Source: Bacteroidales bacterium UBA5382 (GTDB taxonomy: Bacteria > Bacteroidota > Bacteroidia > Bacteroidales > Dysgonomonadaceae). From it: a stretch of DNA of 64,000 bases. The stretch spans positions 6,982-70,981 of the forward strand of contig DHOU01000041.1 in NCBI GenBank assembly GCA_002409745.1. The letters are read 5' to 3'. Positions within the stretch are counted from its first letter, which is position 1, and every line of letters begins with the position of its first letter. The translations under genes and the position numbers were made by a program. This document shows, piece after piece, positions 34,771 to 43,406 of this stretch. The notes beneath the pieces were generated by a model, which worked only from the letters and a program-made list of their open reading frames with translations, was not told where the DNA came from and made no database searches.

Positions 34771-35572
34771 ACATCATTTTTTCTTTCGCGTTTTCAATCC
34801 GATGATTACATACCTCAATACAGTTTACAGGCTCTCTCCGGTACATTACAATTCCTTCATTTTTCTCGATACCGATAAATTGCCTGTCCTCCAGTACGGC
34901 AGCGACAAGAAAACTGCCGCTGCCGCAAGCATTATCAAGAACCACGTCGCCAACATCCGTATAAGTCCGAATAAAATGTCTGCCCAGCTCGACCGGTTTT
35001 TGAGTGGGGTGATATACTTTACCTTCTTTTTCTGCCGTTTTGCAGTAGATAAAGTCATCATCATATTCCTCCATCGAAAGGACATCGGTAGGGTATCTGA
35101 AACCTGCACTTTTGATATGAGTGGGCTTGTAAGGACTATAGTTGCTTGAATGTTGATCTTTTCTTATACCCCTATCGTAAGGTTTTCCTGTAGTAAATTG
35201 CGGGTAATATTTCGGCTTATGCTTGTAGAATACGCACAAATCCTCATGCTTACGCAAGGGTTGAATATTCACAAAAAGAAAATTAGGACACTTGGACTTG
35301 ATCCAAACCAACTTATAGCGAAACCATTCAGGATTACTTACAATAAGTTTTCCCGTAAAAACACCTTGCGATGTCAGGACAATCACGCCATTGTTTTTTA
35401 TGATTCTCCTATATTGCTCCCACAAAGCATTTAACGGTATTATACAGTCCCAGTTATTTCCAGTCATACCGTAAGGGAGATCGCATAAAATAAGGTCGAT
35501 ACTTTTATCAGGTATGATTTCCATTATTTGCAGGCAATCCCCTTCATGGACTTTATTAATAATCTGTTCCAT
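34757..35572 (-). CDS. Site-specific DNA methyltransferase (beta class, N4/N6)
   Basis: A 271-residue methyltransferase. The catalytic motif is CDLPYGMTGNNWD (DLPY, a variant of DPPY) near residues 31-43, the SAM-binding block NACGSGSFLVAAVLEDRQFIGIEKNE is near residues 205-230, and the order (catalytic before SAM block) is that of beta-class enzymes. Recognition sequence unknown. No restriction endonuclease lies next to it, so it may be an orphan or a defence-evading enzyme for the element. It is located between traE and traF, 4 bases after the traE stop and overlapping traF, and thus is read with the tra operon. Confidence 0.85.
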   Translation of the reverse strand: MEQIINKVHEGDCLQIMEIIPDKSIDLILCDLPYGMTGNNWDCIIPLNALWEQYRRIIKNNGVIVLTSQGVFTGKLIVSNPEWFRYKLVWIKSKCPNFLFVNIQPLRKHEDLCVFYKHKPKYYPQFTTGKPYDRGIRKDQHSSNYSPYKPTHIKSAGFRYPTDVLSMEEYDDDFIYCKTAEKEGKVYHPTQKPVELGRHFIRTYTDVGDVVLDNACGSGSFLVAAVLEDRQFIGIEKNEGIVMYRREPVNCIEVCNHRIENAKEKMMYGRI

Positions 35573-35576
35573 GATC

Positions 35577-35876
35577 TTACAAGAAGAAAGAACGCAGGAT
35601 GGTGGCGGCTACAATCAGGAAGATACACGCCCCGAACCACGAGGCGGCGGTTTTCGACGTATCGGGGTCGCCGGAAGAGAACTTGTTATAAACTTTGATA
35701 CCGCCAATCAAGCCGACAACGGCTCCGATGGCATAAATCAATTTCGTGCCGGGATCGAAATAGGATGTTACCATGTTGGTAGCGTCGGTAATACCGCCGA
35801 CACCGTTGCCTTGTGCGAAGGCTGATGCGGCAGCCAAGATAAAGGCTGCCGACAGAAGAATCTTTTTCTTTGTCAT
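35577..35876 (-). CDS. traE: Conjugal transfer protein TraE (DUF4134)
   Basis: A 99-residue exported membrane protein with signal peptide ILLSAAFILAAASAFA, followed by LIYAIGAVVGLIGGIKVYNKF and ASWFGACIFLIVAATILRSFFL: two helices, a VirB2 or pilin-like layout. Start at ATG 35876. The leader upstream has a hairpin (CGGGGG/CCCCCG, 35902-35923) and the motif variant CCACTGAAAAAATTCG (about 35958-35973). Confidence 0.9.
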   Translation of the reverse strand: MTKKKILLSAAFILAAASAFAQGNGVGGITDATNMVTSYFDPGTKLIYAIGAVVGLIGGIKVYNKFSSGDPDTSKTAASWFGACIFLIVAATILRSFFL

Positions 35877-36035
35877 TGTTAATTTGTTTAAGTGGCGGGA
35901 CGGGGGTGGGATTAGTCCCCCGCACACCGCCGGGAATGAATAATTACTTTATTTCTCGAATTTTTTCAGTGGTGGCCGGCGCGTAGCTAACCGTAATCTC
36001 TTTCTTTCATGCCTCCTTATTTTAATTGTTATATA

Positions 36036-36785
36036 CTATGCGAAAGCGCGTACATCAAAATCTTTGGGCGCTTTCACGTTTGGTTCATCCGTTGTTTCAC
36101 CGGCTTCCCGCTTGCGGCGGTGGTACGCGGCGAAATAGTCATCCATCAGTTTGCCGGCGGTTGTCTTCTTTTTCGGCTCACCGGATACGACCTGTTCAAA
36201 CATATCCGTGTTGCGTATCTCGGTGATCACCTGCCCGGCTTCTTCCTTTTCTTCGGGACTGGCCTCATCGGGGTTTTCCATCGTTTTCACCATACCCGAT
36301 AAATCATCGAAGTACAATCCGCTCGCCACATTTACCCCGGACAATCCCCCCGCTTCTTCGCTTTCTTCGGTATCTACCTGATCCTCGTAGTTGTCGGATT
36401 CTTCCCCCTCTGGCTTGTCGTCGATTACTAAATCAATCTCGCCGGAATTATCCGCTTCAACATTGGAGAAAAAGACCCGATCCAGTTCGGAGGGAGGGAT
36501 CGCTGCCGGAGTGTTTTGGGTTTCCTCTTTCGCGTTTACGCCGGCAAATATAGCTGTATTTTCTTCCTGTTTTCCGCTTTTAATCAGCGTGGTAGCTTGT
36601 GGCAACGAGTGGCGCAGGTCGAAGCCGCTCTTCCCGATGATGTCCTCTTTCGGGGGTGATTTAAACGGGTTGAATGCGGTTTTTTTCGCCGCATTCCGGC
36701 GGCGCTTTACCGACCGTTCCCACACGAGGTAGCAGGCAAGAAAGACCAGGTACACCACGATGGCTATAATGAATATCCGTATCAT
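36036..36785 (-). CDS. traD: Conjugal transfer protein TraD
   Basis: A 249-residue protein with one N-terminal membrane helix (IFIIAIVVYLVFLACYLVW), a basic stretch, then an acidic, low-complexity body (IDLVIDDKPEGEESDNYEDQVDTEESEEAGG) and a C-terminal segment TAGKLMDDYFAAYHRRKREAG. Matches the poorly conserved TraD of Bacteroides conjugative transposons. Its function is not established. It is the first gene upstream of traE and follows a DUF3408-like gene by 2 bases. Confidence 0.75.
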   Translation of the reverse strand: MIRIFIIAIVVYLVFLACYLVWERSVKRRRNAAKKTAFNPFKSPPKEDIIGKSGFDLRHSLPQATTLIKSGKQEENTAIFAGVNAKEETQNTPAAIPPSELDRVFFSNVEADNSGEIDLVIDDKPEGEESDNYEDQVDTEESEEAGGLSGVNVASGLYFDDLSGMVKTMENPDEASPEEKEEAGQVITEIRNTDMFEQVVSGEPKKKTTAGKLMDDYFAAYHRRKREAGETTDEPNVKAPKDFDVRAFA

Positions 36786-36787
36786 GG

Positions 36788-37099
36788 CTATTGCAATTCT
36801 TCTAAAAGTTTCTTTTGCAGCGATGTTAAATACTCTCTGAAAATATCCATGTGATTGACAAGGATGTTATCAATAAAACTGCCGACACTGATCTCTATCC
36901 CGTCCAAAGCAAATACATGGACGAGCCGGGTAATGGCGGTGTGGATATCCTTGCTGACATAGACCGACTGCCTGTTTTTTAATTCATTTCGCTTCAGGAA
37001 GATTTCAGGGTATAGAATTGCCAGTTGTTCCGGCGTATATTTCGGTGCAGATGCTTCTTGTGCTACATTACCCTGTGTACAGGATTCTTTTGTTTCCAT
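36788..37099 (-). CDS. DUF3408-like small protein, 103 residues
   Basis: A cytoplasmic protein with KYTPEQLAILYPEIFLKRNELKNRQSVYVSKDIHTAITRLVHVF and the tail IDNILVNHMDIFREYLTSLQKKL. The pattern VYVSK.IH..I.R.V ... S.IDN.L.HH is shared with the next two genes, so the three are paralogues. Likely ribbon-helix-helix-type DNA-binding (inference). Its leader contains AATCACTAAAAAATC (37108-37122). Confidence 0.75.
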   Translation of the reverse strand: METKESCTQGNVAQEASAPKYTPEQLAILYPEIFLKRNELKNRQSVYVSKDIHTAITRLVHVFALDGIEISVGSFIDNILVNHMDIFREYLTSLQKKLLEELQ

Positions 37100-37120
37100 T
37101 ATGTTTTGATTTTTTAGTGA

Positions 37121-37432
37121 TTAAAATACGTTCGTGTTTTTCTTACGGTACAGTTCGGTAATTTCGTCCTGATAGGTGGAAAAATGATGTTCGAGTACGA
37201 CATCCAAATAAGCAAACAGGGAAAACTCATTTTCACCGATTACCCGGACGATTTTGAGGATACGGTCGTGGTACTCCTTGCGGATATAGACCGCTTTCCC
37301 GCTTCGTGTCTTGATAGCAACGTCTTTGAAAAACAGGGTTTCGTATTCCTGCACCTTGTCTTTACTCCGATTGCTTTCTTCTTTCGGATCAACTTTACCG
37401 TGTCCGAATACTATTATTTTTTTCATTTTCAT
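37121..37432 (-). CDS. DUF3408 protein, 103 residues
   Basis: Central block TRSGKAVYIRKEYHDRILKIVRVIGENEFSLFAYLDVVLEHHFSTYQDEITELYRK is the DUF3408 signature; this family corresponds to TraB/TraC-type proteins of CTnDOT-like elements. Start at ATG 37432, 17 bases after the upstream gene's stop; an upstream frame would overlap it. It is nearly the same domain as in the 140-residue protein just upstream, which suggests tandem duplication. Confidence 0.8.
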   Translation of the reverse strand: MKMKKIIVFGHGKVDPKEESNRSKDKVQEYETLFFKDVAIKTRSGKAVYIRKEYHDRILKIVRVIGENEFSLFAYLDVVLEHHFSTYQDEITELYRKKNTNVF

Positions 37433-37448
37433 TGTTTTTATTAGTTGA

Positions 37449-37871
37449 TTAGAAACTTTTGTCAATGCTGTTCTCATACAATTCATTCAATTCACCCTGA
37501 TAGGTTGAGAAATGGTGTTCCAGCACATTATCGAGGAAACTGAACAGGGAAACCTCGTTTTTGCCTATTATCTGCACAACTTTCAGGATGCGGTCATGGT
37601 GTTCCTTCCGGATATATACCACTTTGTTCACACGGGACTTGCTACCGGCAACCTCCCTGATGAAAAGTGATTTATAATCCTGCGCTTTGCCCCGTTTCCG
37701 TTTGGGTTCCTCACGGGGCGCTTCTTTTACCGGCTCCGGTTCCTCCGGCACAGGCATGTTTGCCGTTTCCGGCTGTTCTTCCTGCGGTATGGAGGCTTTC
37801 AGCGGCCTTTCCCGGTTACTTATCTGTTCGACGAAAGATGTTTCGTCCGCTTCAATCTTTTCCCTTGCCAT
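37449..37871 (-). CDS. DUF3408 protein, 140 residues
   Basis: N-terminal low-complexity part rich in Glu and Pro (EEQPETANMPVPEEPEPVKE) followed by the same DUF3408 domain as the gene downstream (VVYIRKEHHDRILKVVQIIGKNEVSLFSFLDNVLEHHFSTYQGELNELYE). It is located 6 bases after traA (ParA). ParA plus such a protein may form a partition-like or relaxosome-regulating pair (inference). Confidence 0.8.
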   Translation of the reverse strand: MAREKIEADETSFVEQISNRERPLKASIPQEEQPETANMPVPEEPEPVKEAPREEPKRKRGKAQDYKSLFIREVAGSKSRVNKVVYIRKEHHDRILKVVQIIGKNEVSLFSFLDNVLEHHFSTYQGELNELYENSIDKSF

Positions 37872-37877
37872 AACCTG

Positions 37878-38630
37878 TTATTTTAAGATTCCCAACAGTT
37901 CATCGACAAGTGTATCTATATTGCTGCCTTTTACCAGCGACTTATCCGCCGGGAACAACGTAGAGCGGAACAGGGCTTTGTGGACGATGTTCTGTTCTTT
38001 ACGGAAACGCTTGCTATCCGGGACAAAGGTTTGAAGGATAACAAATTCCAATTCCCTGATAACTGCCTCATAAACGTCGTACAGCTCTGATTTTTCGCGG
38101 CCGTCAACCATATTCCACAGCAGGTAAGTCCCCTTGATGTGGGTTTTACCCACAGCCTTCACCTGGTCACGCAAGGCGATAAGGTAGTCCAGCGTACTTT
38201 CCATGACTACCCGGTCGGCAGCAATCGGAGCTATGATGTAGTCCATGTTCAACAGGGTGCTTAGCACACCTTTGTTATTGACGGTGCCGGGCAGGTCGAA
38301 GAAGATAAAATCATAGTTGCCCTGCGGGACAAGGTGGTCGGCATCGGCAAGGGCTTCCTCCGGGCTGCTGCCGATGATGGGATAGGCTTTTTTGCCCAAT
38401 CGGGTAAATTGTTCATAAGCCATGCCTTTGTAGTGTTCGTCTTCCGTGGCCAAACCCAAGTCGCGTTCCCGCATCCCGGCAATAGAGTGCTGCGGAAAAT
38501 CGCAGTCGATTACAGCTACGTTGTAGCCTTTTACATAGTACAGGTAGCTTGCGACCAATACGGTCAGGGTGGTTTTGCCTGCTCCCCCTTTCTGTGTGGC
38601 AAAGGCCACATAAACAGGATTTTCTTTCAT
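37878..38630 (-). CDS. traA: ParA-family ATPase TraA
   Basis: A 250-residue deviant Walker ATPase: FATQKGGAGKTTLTVLVASYL near residues 10-30 is the KGGxGKT motif, VIDCDFPQHS is Walker A', and FFDLPGTVNNKG is Walker B. It is the first gene of the tra operon in CTnDOT-type elements. Transcription probably starts in the 38.6-39.0 kb region, where the shared operator motif is found (39011-39043). Confidence 0.9.
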   Translation of the reverse strand: MKENPVYVAFATQKGGAGKTTLTVLVASYLYYVKGYNVAVIDCDFPQHSIAGMRERDLGLATEDEHYKGMAYEQFTRLGKKAYPIIGSSPEEALADADHLVPQGNYDFIFFDLPGTVNNKGVLSTLLNMDYIIAPIAADRVVMESTLDYLIALRDQVKAVGKTHIKGTYLLWNMVDGREKSELYDVYEAVIRELEFVILQTFVPDSKRFRKEQNIVHKALFRSTLFPADKSLVKGSNIDTLVDELLGILK

Positions 38631-39010
38631 TTGAACATTGTTTTAATTATACAATCGGGTATTTAATTATTTATTTGTCTATCCGCCTGTTTACTTTTTT
38701 ACTTTTGCGGATTTCTAAAATGTTACTTATTGATATACAGCGTTGTTTGAATAAAAAATTAAAAGGATAAATATTTAAATATCTTTTTATTGCTATTTTA
38801 ATTTTTTACCGTACTACCGTATTATCGCTATAACCGGATAATCCCATATCCTCATATCCTTTTATCTTGTTGTTCATCCGTCCGTCTTTTTATTCTTTTG
38901 ATTTTCGGAATAAGTACCATTTTAAATCTTCGTTTATTTATCTATTCAAAATTGTTTTCAGCAGCAAAGGAAAACCTTCTTTTTGAGTTAATCACCATGT
39001 TTTCGGGAGG
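38631..39010. other. AT-rich leader region of the tra operon
   Basis: About 380 bases, AT-rich, with no gene. It separates traA from the shared operator and the hairpin array, and probably holds the traA promoter on the minus strand. No exact TAnnTTTG match was noted. Confidence 0.5.
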
Positions 39011-39043
39011 TGGCAGCTTGTGGCTTCGATTGGCGTCTATCGG
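39011..39043 (-). promoter_or_regulatory. Shared operator motif upstream of traA
   Basis: On the minus strand it reads GCCACAAGCTGCCA (39011-39024), preceded by a degenerate CCGATAGACGCCAATCG half. The identical 14-base core occurs twice before mobC and once before the DUF4099 gene, and nowhere else that I noticed. Confidence 0.6.
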
Positions 39044-39055
39044 TGACATACAGCG

Positions 39056-39342
39056 AGTTACATATACCCGTAACTTTGTATCCGATAACGTTACGGTCGG
39101 GTTCGGGGTCGCTTCTTAAATGATGGCAACACCCCGGAAGATGCCCTTCCAAGAGCAAACTTTTACCCGTCCATATTGGGGTAAAACTTTGCCCGTCGCG
39201 GGCAAAAAACATTTGCGTCTGGGCAAATAGCAAGGTATGTTTCGCGTTACGCGAAACGTTTTCCGTAACCGGAAAACCCTTGCCCTTCCAGGGAGGAAAC
39301 TACCTCCGAAGTCGGTAGTTTTGGGGCGGTGCTACACCCGCC
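39056..39342. other. Array of consecutive inverted repeats (candidate oriT)
   Basis: Nine or more short palindromes follow one another with almost no gap. They are AGTTAC/GTAACT at 39056-39075; CGGGGT/ACCCCG at 39104-39136; GGAAG/CTTCC at 39136-39150; TTTTACCC/GGGTAAAA at 39161-39186; and TTTGCCCG/CGGGCAAA at 39188-39206. Then come ATTTGC/GCAAAT at 39211-39228; GTTTCGCG/CGCGAAAC at 39239-39257; GTTTTCCG/CGGAAAAC at 39258-39277; AAACTACC/GGTAGTTT at 39297-39321; and GGCGG/CCGCC at 39325-39342. Arms are perfect, loops are 3 to 20 bases. Position directly before mobA and divergent from traA is where oriT of such elements is expected. The nick site cannot be named. Confidence 0.6.
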
Positions 39343-39356
39343 GTGACGGATTTATG

Positions 39357-39372
39357 AACCATTAAAAAAATC
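39357..39372 (+). promoter_or_regulatory. Leader motif AACCATTAAAAAAATC before mobA
   Basis: A one-base variant of the leader motif, 7 bases before the mobA ATG, following the last hairpin of the array. Confidence 0.45.
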
Positions 39373-39378
39373 CGTGTT

Positions 39379-39813
39379 ATGAATGAAAGTAAAGAAACCC
39401 GTAAACGGGGAAAAGGCGGACGGCCGCCCAAGAACGACCCGGCAGGAAACTGCGTAATGGTACGTTTTTCCGATGCGCAGTACGCCGAGTTCCTCACCAT
39501 GTACGAACAATCGGGCGTCCGCTCGAAAGCCTGCTTTATCCTTGCCCGTATTTTCGGAGAGACGTTTCGTGTAATAAAAACGGACAGTGCGGCGCTTAAT
39601 TTTGTGATGAAGTTGTCCGCTTTGTACGGGCAGATCCGTTCCGTGGGTGTGAATTACAACCAGGTTGTAAAGCATCTTCACACCACTTTTGGCGAGAAAA
39701 AAGCGTTGGCGATGCTCTATAAATTAGAGCAGGAAACGATAGAATTGTCGAAAATCGGACGCGAAGTGTTGCAGTTATGCGAGCAGTTTAAGAAAGATTG
39801 TTTGGCTGAATAG
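39379..39813 (+). CDS. mobA: Mobilization protein MobA
   Basis: A 144-residue basic protein of the MobA/MobC-like accessory relaxosome family. N-terminal RKRGKGGRPPKNDPAGNCVMVRFSDAQYAEFLTM is a ribbon-helix-helix-like region preceded by a basic arm; the C-terminal part (VMKLSALYGQIRSVGVNYNQVVKHLHTTFGE) contains the conserved GxNxNQ-like segment typical of these proteins. It probably binds oriT and recruits the MobB relaxase, which begins 10 bases downstream. Confidence 0.9.
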   Translation: MNESKETRKRGKGGRPPKNDPAGNCVMVRFSDAQYAEFLTMYEQSGVRSKACFILARIFGETFRVIKTDSAALNFVMKLSALYGQIRSVGVNYNQVVKHLHTTFGEKKALAMLYKLEQETIELSKIGREVLQLCEQFKKDCLAE

Positions 39814-39823
39814 TCCTTAAAAA

Positions 39824-41092
39824 ATGGTTGCGGATATACACATAGGAAATAATTTATACGGCGCGTTGGCCTACAATCAGGAGAAAATAGATGCCGGTCT
39901 GGGTAAGATTTTGGAAACGAACCGCGTCTTTGTTCCTGCCGACGGGCAGTTTTCCGTGAGGGATTGTATGCATGATTTTGAACGGGCGATACCTCCGCAG
40001 GTGACAACTACACGCGGGATCATCCATATTTCCCTGAACCCGCACCCGGAAGATAAGATAAGCGACGAGCAACTGTCCGACATCGGGCGGGAGTATATGG
40101 AACGTCTTGGCTTCGGTGGTCAGCCCTACATGATTTTCAAACACGAGGATATAGACCGCCGGCATTTACACATCGTTTCTACCCGTGTCCGCAGCGATGG
40201 CACGTTAATCAGCGACAAGAAAAATTATGAGAAAAGTAAAAAGATAACCGACGACCTGGAGCAGAAATACGGCCTGCATCCGAAAGACAAGAAGCAGGGC
40301 GAGGCGTGGCAGCTTTCTCCGGTGGACGCTTCGCGCAGCGACCTGAAAAAGCAGGTCGCTAACGTCATTAAACCGTTGGCGGCCATGTATCAATTTAAAT
40401 CGCTCGGCGAGTACCGGGCATTGTTGTCGCTGTATAATATCGGAGTGGAAAAAGTGGAGGGGGACAATCAGGGACATAAGTACACAGGATTGGTTTATTC
40501 GGCGTTGGACTCCGACGGCAACCGTGCCGGCAAGCCGCTTAAATCTTCCCTGTTCGGAAAATCATACGGTATAGAGGCGTTAGAGCAGCAGTCTATGAAA
40601 AAATCTGCTGAAGAACTCAAAGTCGGAGGACAGGCGGCAAAAACAAAGGAACTCGTTTCTGCATCCCTGGCAGGCTCCCGCACAGGCGGCGAGTTCCGGG
40701 CAGACTTGCAAGGGAAAGGTATTGACCTGATACTGCGTTACGGTAACGGGGGACGCCTATTCGGGGTAACATTTATCGACCACAACAGCCGTACCGTCCT
40801 GAACGGTTCCGTGCTGGGAAAGGAGTTTTCAGCCAATGCACTCGGCACTCGGTTCGCAGATTTTGCGACGGGAGAAAGTCAGCAATCCATTTTGTCTGTA
40901 CTAGCAAAAGAAGCGTTACTTCCATTGCAGGAGGACAAACAACCCACTACCGTCAAAGGATATTCGGGTTATGATTTGCCCGTCGGCAATTTGCTTTCTG
41001 TGCTGACACCGGAGCCGGATCAGCACGATGCCAACGAGCCAATGCCGAAAAAACGCAAGAAGAAAAAGCGGAGGTATGGGAGGCAGGTGTAG
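39824..41092 (+). CDS. mobB: Relaxase/mobilization nuclease MobB
   Basis: A 422-residue relaxase. The histidine triad HEDIDRRHLHIVSTRV is at residues about 107-122 (HxDx4HxHxV), with a conserved N-terminus IHIGNNLYGALAYNQEKI that should hold the catalytic Tyr (within LYGALAYNQ). The nuclease nicks oriT and stays linked to the transferred strand. The tail is Lys/Arg-rich (KKRKKKKRRYGRQV). The final codons GGG AGG CAG GTG TAG form the copy of a 14-bp sequence that is repeated at 44201-44214. Confidence 0.92.
   Translation: MVADIHIGNNLYGALAYNQEKIDAGLGKILETNRVFVPADGQFSVRDCMHDFERAIPPQVTTTRGIIHISLNPHPEDKISDEQLSDIGREYMERLGFGGQPYMIFKHEDIDRRHLHIVSTRVRSDGTLISDKKNYEKSKKITDDLEQKYGLHPKDKKQGEAWQLSPVDASRSDLKKQVANVIKPLAAMYQFKSLGEYRALLSLYNIGVEKVEGDNQGHKYTGLVYSALDSDGNRAGKPLKSSLFGKSYGIEALEQQSMKKSAEELKVGGQAAKTKELVSASLAGSRTGGEFRADLQGKGIDLILRYGNGGRLFGVTFIDHNSRTVLNGSVLGKEFSANALGTRFADFATGESQQSILSVLAKEALLPLQEDKQPTTVKGYSGYDLPVGNLLSVLTPEPDQHDANEPMPKKRKKKKRRYGRQV
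41078..41091. repeat. Direct repeat, left copy (GGGAGGCAGGTGTA), in the mobB 3' end
   Basis: 14-base sequence containing the last codons of mobB. The same 14 bases recur at 44201-44214 on the same strand. The interval holds exactly hamB and hamA. Confidence 0.7.
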
Positions 41093-41102
41093 TTATTCTC
41101 AA

Positions 41103-43406
41103 TTATAAGAATCTAACTACAGATGACTTAAGTTCATTGGGGACATTATTAATAGAATCCTTGAAGATAATAGCTTCTGAATTAATTCTATCAATATGTT
41201 CATCTAATATCTCAATGTCCTCAAACGATAGTCCATATCTTAACATCCATATATGTCTTTCGTCATCTGTTCCATATTTTATATATTTTGCCAATTTGAA
41301 AGCCCGGAGGTCATTTTTTCGTTCGTAATACTTGAAAAAAGCGGCATAAAAAACATCACTTAACTTGAAGCCAATCAATTTATCTATATAATCGTATGTA
41401 TCATACATGACAAGGTCATAATCCACATCCTTTGCCTTTGTACCTTCTGGAAATAGCCCAAAAGCTCTCAAATTCTTATCTGGAATATCATGGAAGCCTG
41501 TCATGAATTTAGCATTCAAGGAATCAGTTTTTCTACCCAATCGCTCTAATTTTTCTCTTTCATGTGATTGGCTCACATAAGAATACCTGTACCAGCAGAT
41601 ATTCTTAAACGTTTTTCCATAAACTCGCCATATCATTATTTTAATCGCTGTATTTAGAACATACTTTTCGGCATCAATCAAAGCTCTTCCTAAATGAGTT
41701 GAATACAAATTATTGAAGTTCTCATATAGTTGCAATCGACAATAATCATCTGCATTTATATCTGCTAAGGGTATTAACTGATTGTTCCTGAAAATTGAAT
41801 TTAAAATAGCCTCAATCAGCCTGTTTATGTTGTCAGCTGTTAATATGGACAGTTCTTTTTCTGTGAGATTATATTCATCTGAAAATGTGTCGTTTATAAT
41901 AGCGTCTTTAAATTCGTTATAGTCATCGTCGTGTTGTTCATTTTTTTCTAATGCGGAAACATTTTCCAGCACTTCATCTTGTATCATAATATTTCTAAAG
42001 TTTGAAATATTATTACTGGTACTAATTACGACAAACCCATAATCAAATTCTGATTTTTCTGTTGAACGACCTGCTCTTCCTATCAGGTTCTTAACAGATA
42101 ATGGCTTGCTTTTTTCCAATCTATCTAAATACACAACATCAAAAGGCATATTTATCCCCTGCTCTAATGTTGATGTTGCAAAGCATATTCTACAAAACCC
42201 TGCCCGTGTAAATTGCTCAATAATTATTCTCGTTTGTAACGGTAATGAACCATGGTGAATTACGATTCCTCGTTTCATCAAGGCTATCATTTGAGAATAA
42301 TAGTTTTTATTGGCGATAGTGTCACCACCAGTATATTGTTTCAATTGTTTAATATATACATCTATTTTCTCACTTGCTATTTCCTTACATAAGTTGATAT
42401 ATCGGCTAAATTGATTAAGAAAACTTCTATTATAAATTTTAGCCTTTGAGATATAAAACAATACTGAACCCTCTCTTTTTATGGTTTCCATAATTGGATC
42501 AAAGTCGCATTGAAACTTACGATTCCCCATTATTGATTTCTCAATTCCAAAATGATAAAAATTCCAGTTGTCATCTATGCTCAAAAATATCTGCCCAACG
42601 TTCTTCTGTTTATATTGGATTGATGAAGATACTTCTACATCGAAATGATTCTTTTGTATTTGGGAATCAGGATTCTGGACAAATGGATGGGCAAAAACAA
42701 ATTTTGCATTTGGATATGCTTTTTGGCATCGCCGAACAATACTATCAAAATATAAACCTCTTTTTGAATCTTCATTACTCAATTGTGCTTCATCAAACAA
42801 GAATAAATCAACAATAAAATTTTCTTTCTGCCTAAAAAGCTCTCTACATCGCTCAGGTGTAACAATAAAAATATTTCTTTTCGCAACAGATGTATTAATT
42901 TTATCTATAAAAGTCAATACATTGACCGTTTTATCGTTTATAAATTCGCAAAGTTTTAAGTAGTATTCATTTATCAACGCCCTGGATGGAACAACCACGA
43001 CAACATCATGTTGAGATTCAGTAATCCTATCCATAAACACAAAGGACTTACCAGTACTTGTTGGGGCGGAAAAACTAAAACAACGATTTGCATCTATTCC
43101 TTTTACTATATTGGCCTGAACAGGTGTGTAATCTTTATGAAAAGTATCCTTTATATACTTTCGATATTGCCCAAATACGACGTCTTTAAGCGTTTGTCTT
43201 GATAACTCTTTATAGAATATGCCCATATAATTCAATACAGAATCTTTATGTTGGGCAAATATTTCAGGTTGGTATAAAGCTAAATACGACAAGATTTCCA
43301 TGTCTGTAACTGACACGGGGCCGCTCTTGTAGATATTATCTAATACATAGGCAAATACCTTATCAAGATCACTTCCCTCAATTATCTTTTTAATCAAGTC
43401 GTTCAT
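41103..43406 (-). CDS. hamB: Hachiman-like helicase HamB (DEAD/DEAH superfamily 2)
   Basis: A 767-residue SF2 helicase. Walker A in SFSAPTSTGKSFVFMDRI near residue 92, PSRALINEYYLKL (Ia), motif II VDLFLFDEAQLSNED with DEAQ near residue 185, motif V ICFATSTLEQGINMPF, and motif VI NLIGRAGRSTEKS. The C-terminal third has no known motif. Start at ATG 43406, whose ATGA overlaps the hamA stop; a longer start at 43424 is possible. Together with hamA this looks like the Hachiman (HamAB) or AbpAB-type anti-phage pair in which the helicase senses damaged DNA and releases the nuclease. Sequence is AT-richer than the surrounding mob genes. Confidence 0.78.
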   Translation of the reverse strand: MNDLIKKIIEGSDLDKVFAYVLDNIYKSGPVSVTDMEILSYLALYQPEIFAQHKDSVLNYMGIFYKELSRQTLKDVVFGQYRKYIKDTFHKDYTPVQANIVKGIDANRCFSFSAPTSTGKSFVFMDRITESQHDVVVVVPSRALINEYYLKLCEFINDKTVNVLTFIDKINTSVAKRNIFIVTPERCRELFRQKENFIVDLFLFDEAQLSNEDSKRGLYFDSIVRRCQKAYPNAKFVFAHPFVQNPDSQIQKNHFDVEVSSSIQYKQKNVGQIFLSIDDNWNFYHFGIEKSIMGNRKFQCDFDPIMETIKREGSVLFYISKAKIYNRSFLNQFSRYINLCKEIASEKIDVYIKQLKQYTGGDTIANKNYYSQMIALMKRGIVIHHGSLPLQTRIIIEQFTRAGFCRICFATSTLEQGINMPFDVVYLDRLEKSKPLSVKNLIGRAGRSTEKSEFDYGFVVISTSNNISNFRNIMIQDEVLENVSALEKNEQHDDDYNEFKDAIINDTFSDEYNLTEKELSILTADNINRLIEAILNSIFRNNQLIPLADINADDYCRLQLYENFNNLYSTHLGRALIDAEKYVLNTAIKIMIWRVYGKTFKNICWYRYSYVSQSHEREKLERLGRKTDSLNAKFMTGFHDIPDKNLRAFGLFPEGTKAKDVDYDLVMYDTYDYIDKLIGFKLSDVFYAAFFKYYERKNDLRAFKLAKYIKYGTDDERHIWMLRYGLSFEDIEILDEHIDRINSEAIIFKDSINNVPNELKSSVVRFL

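Noticed and set aside
39056..39342. CRISPR array or phage attachment site as explanation of the repeats
   Set aside because: The units are palindromes with different arms and no constant spacer length; no cas genes are present.
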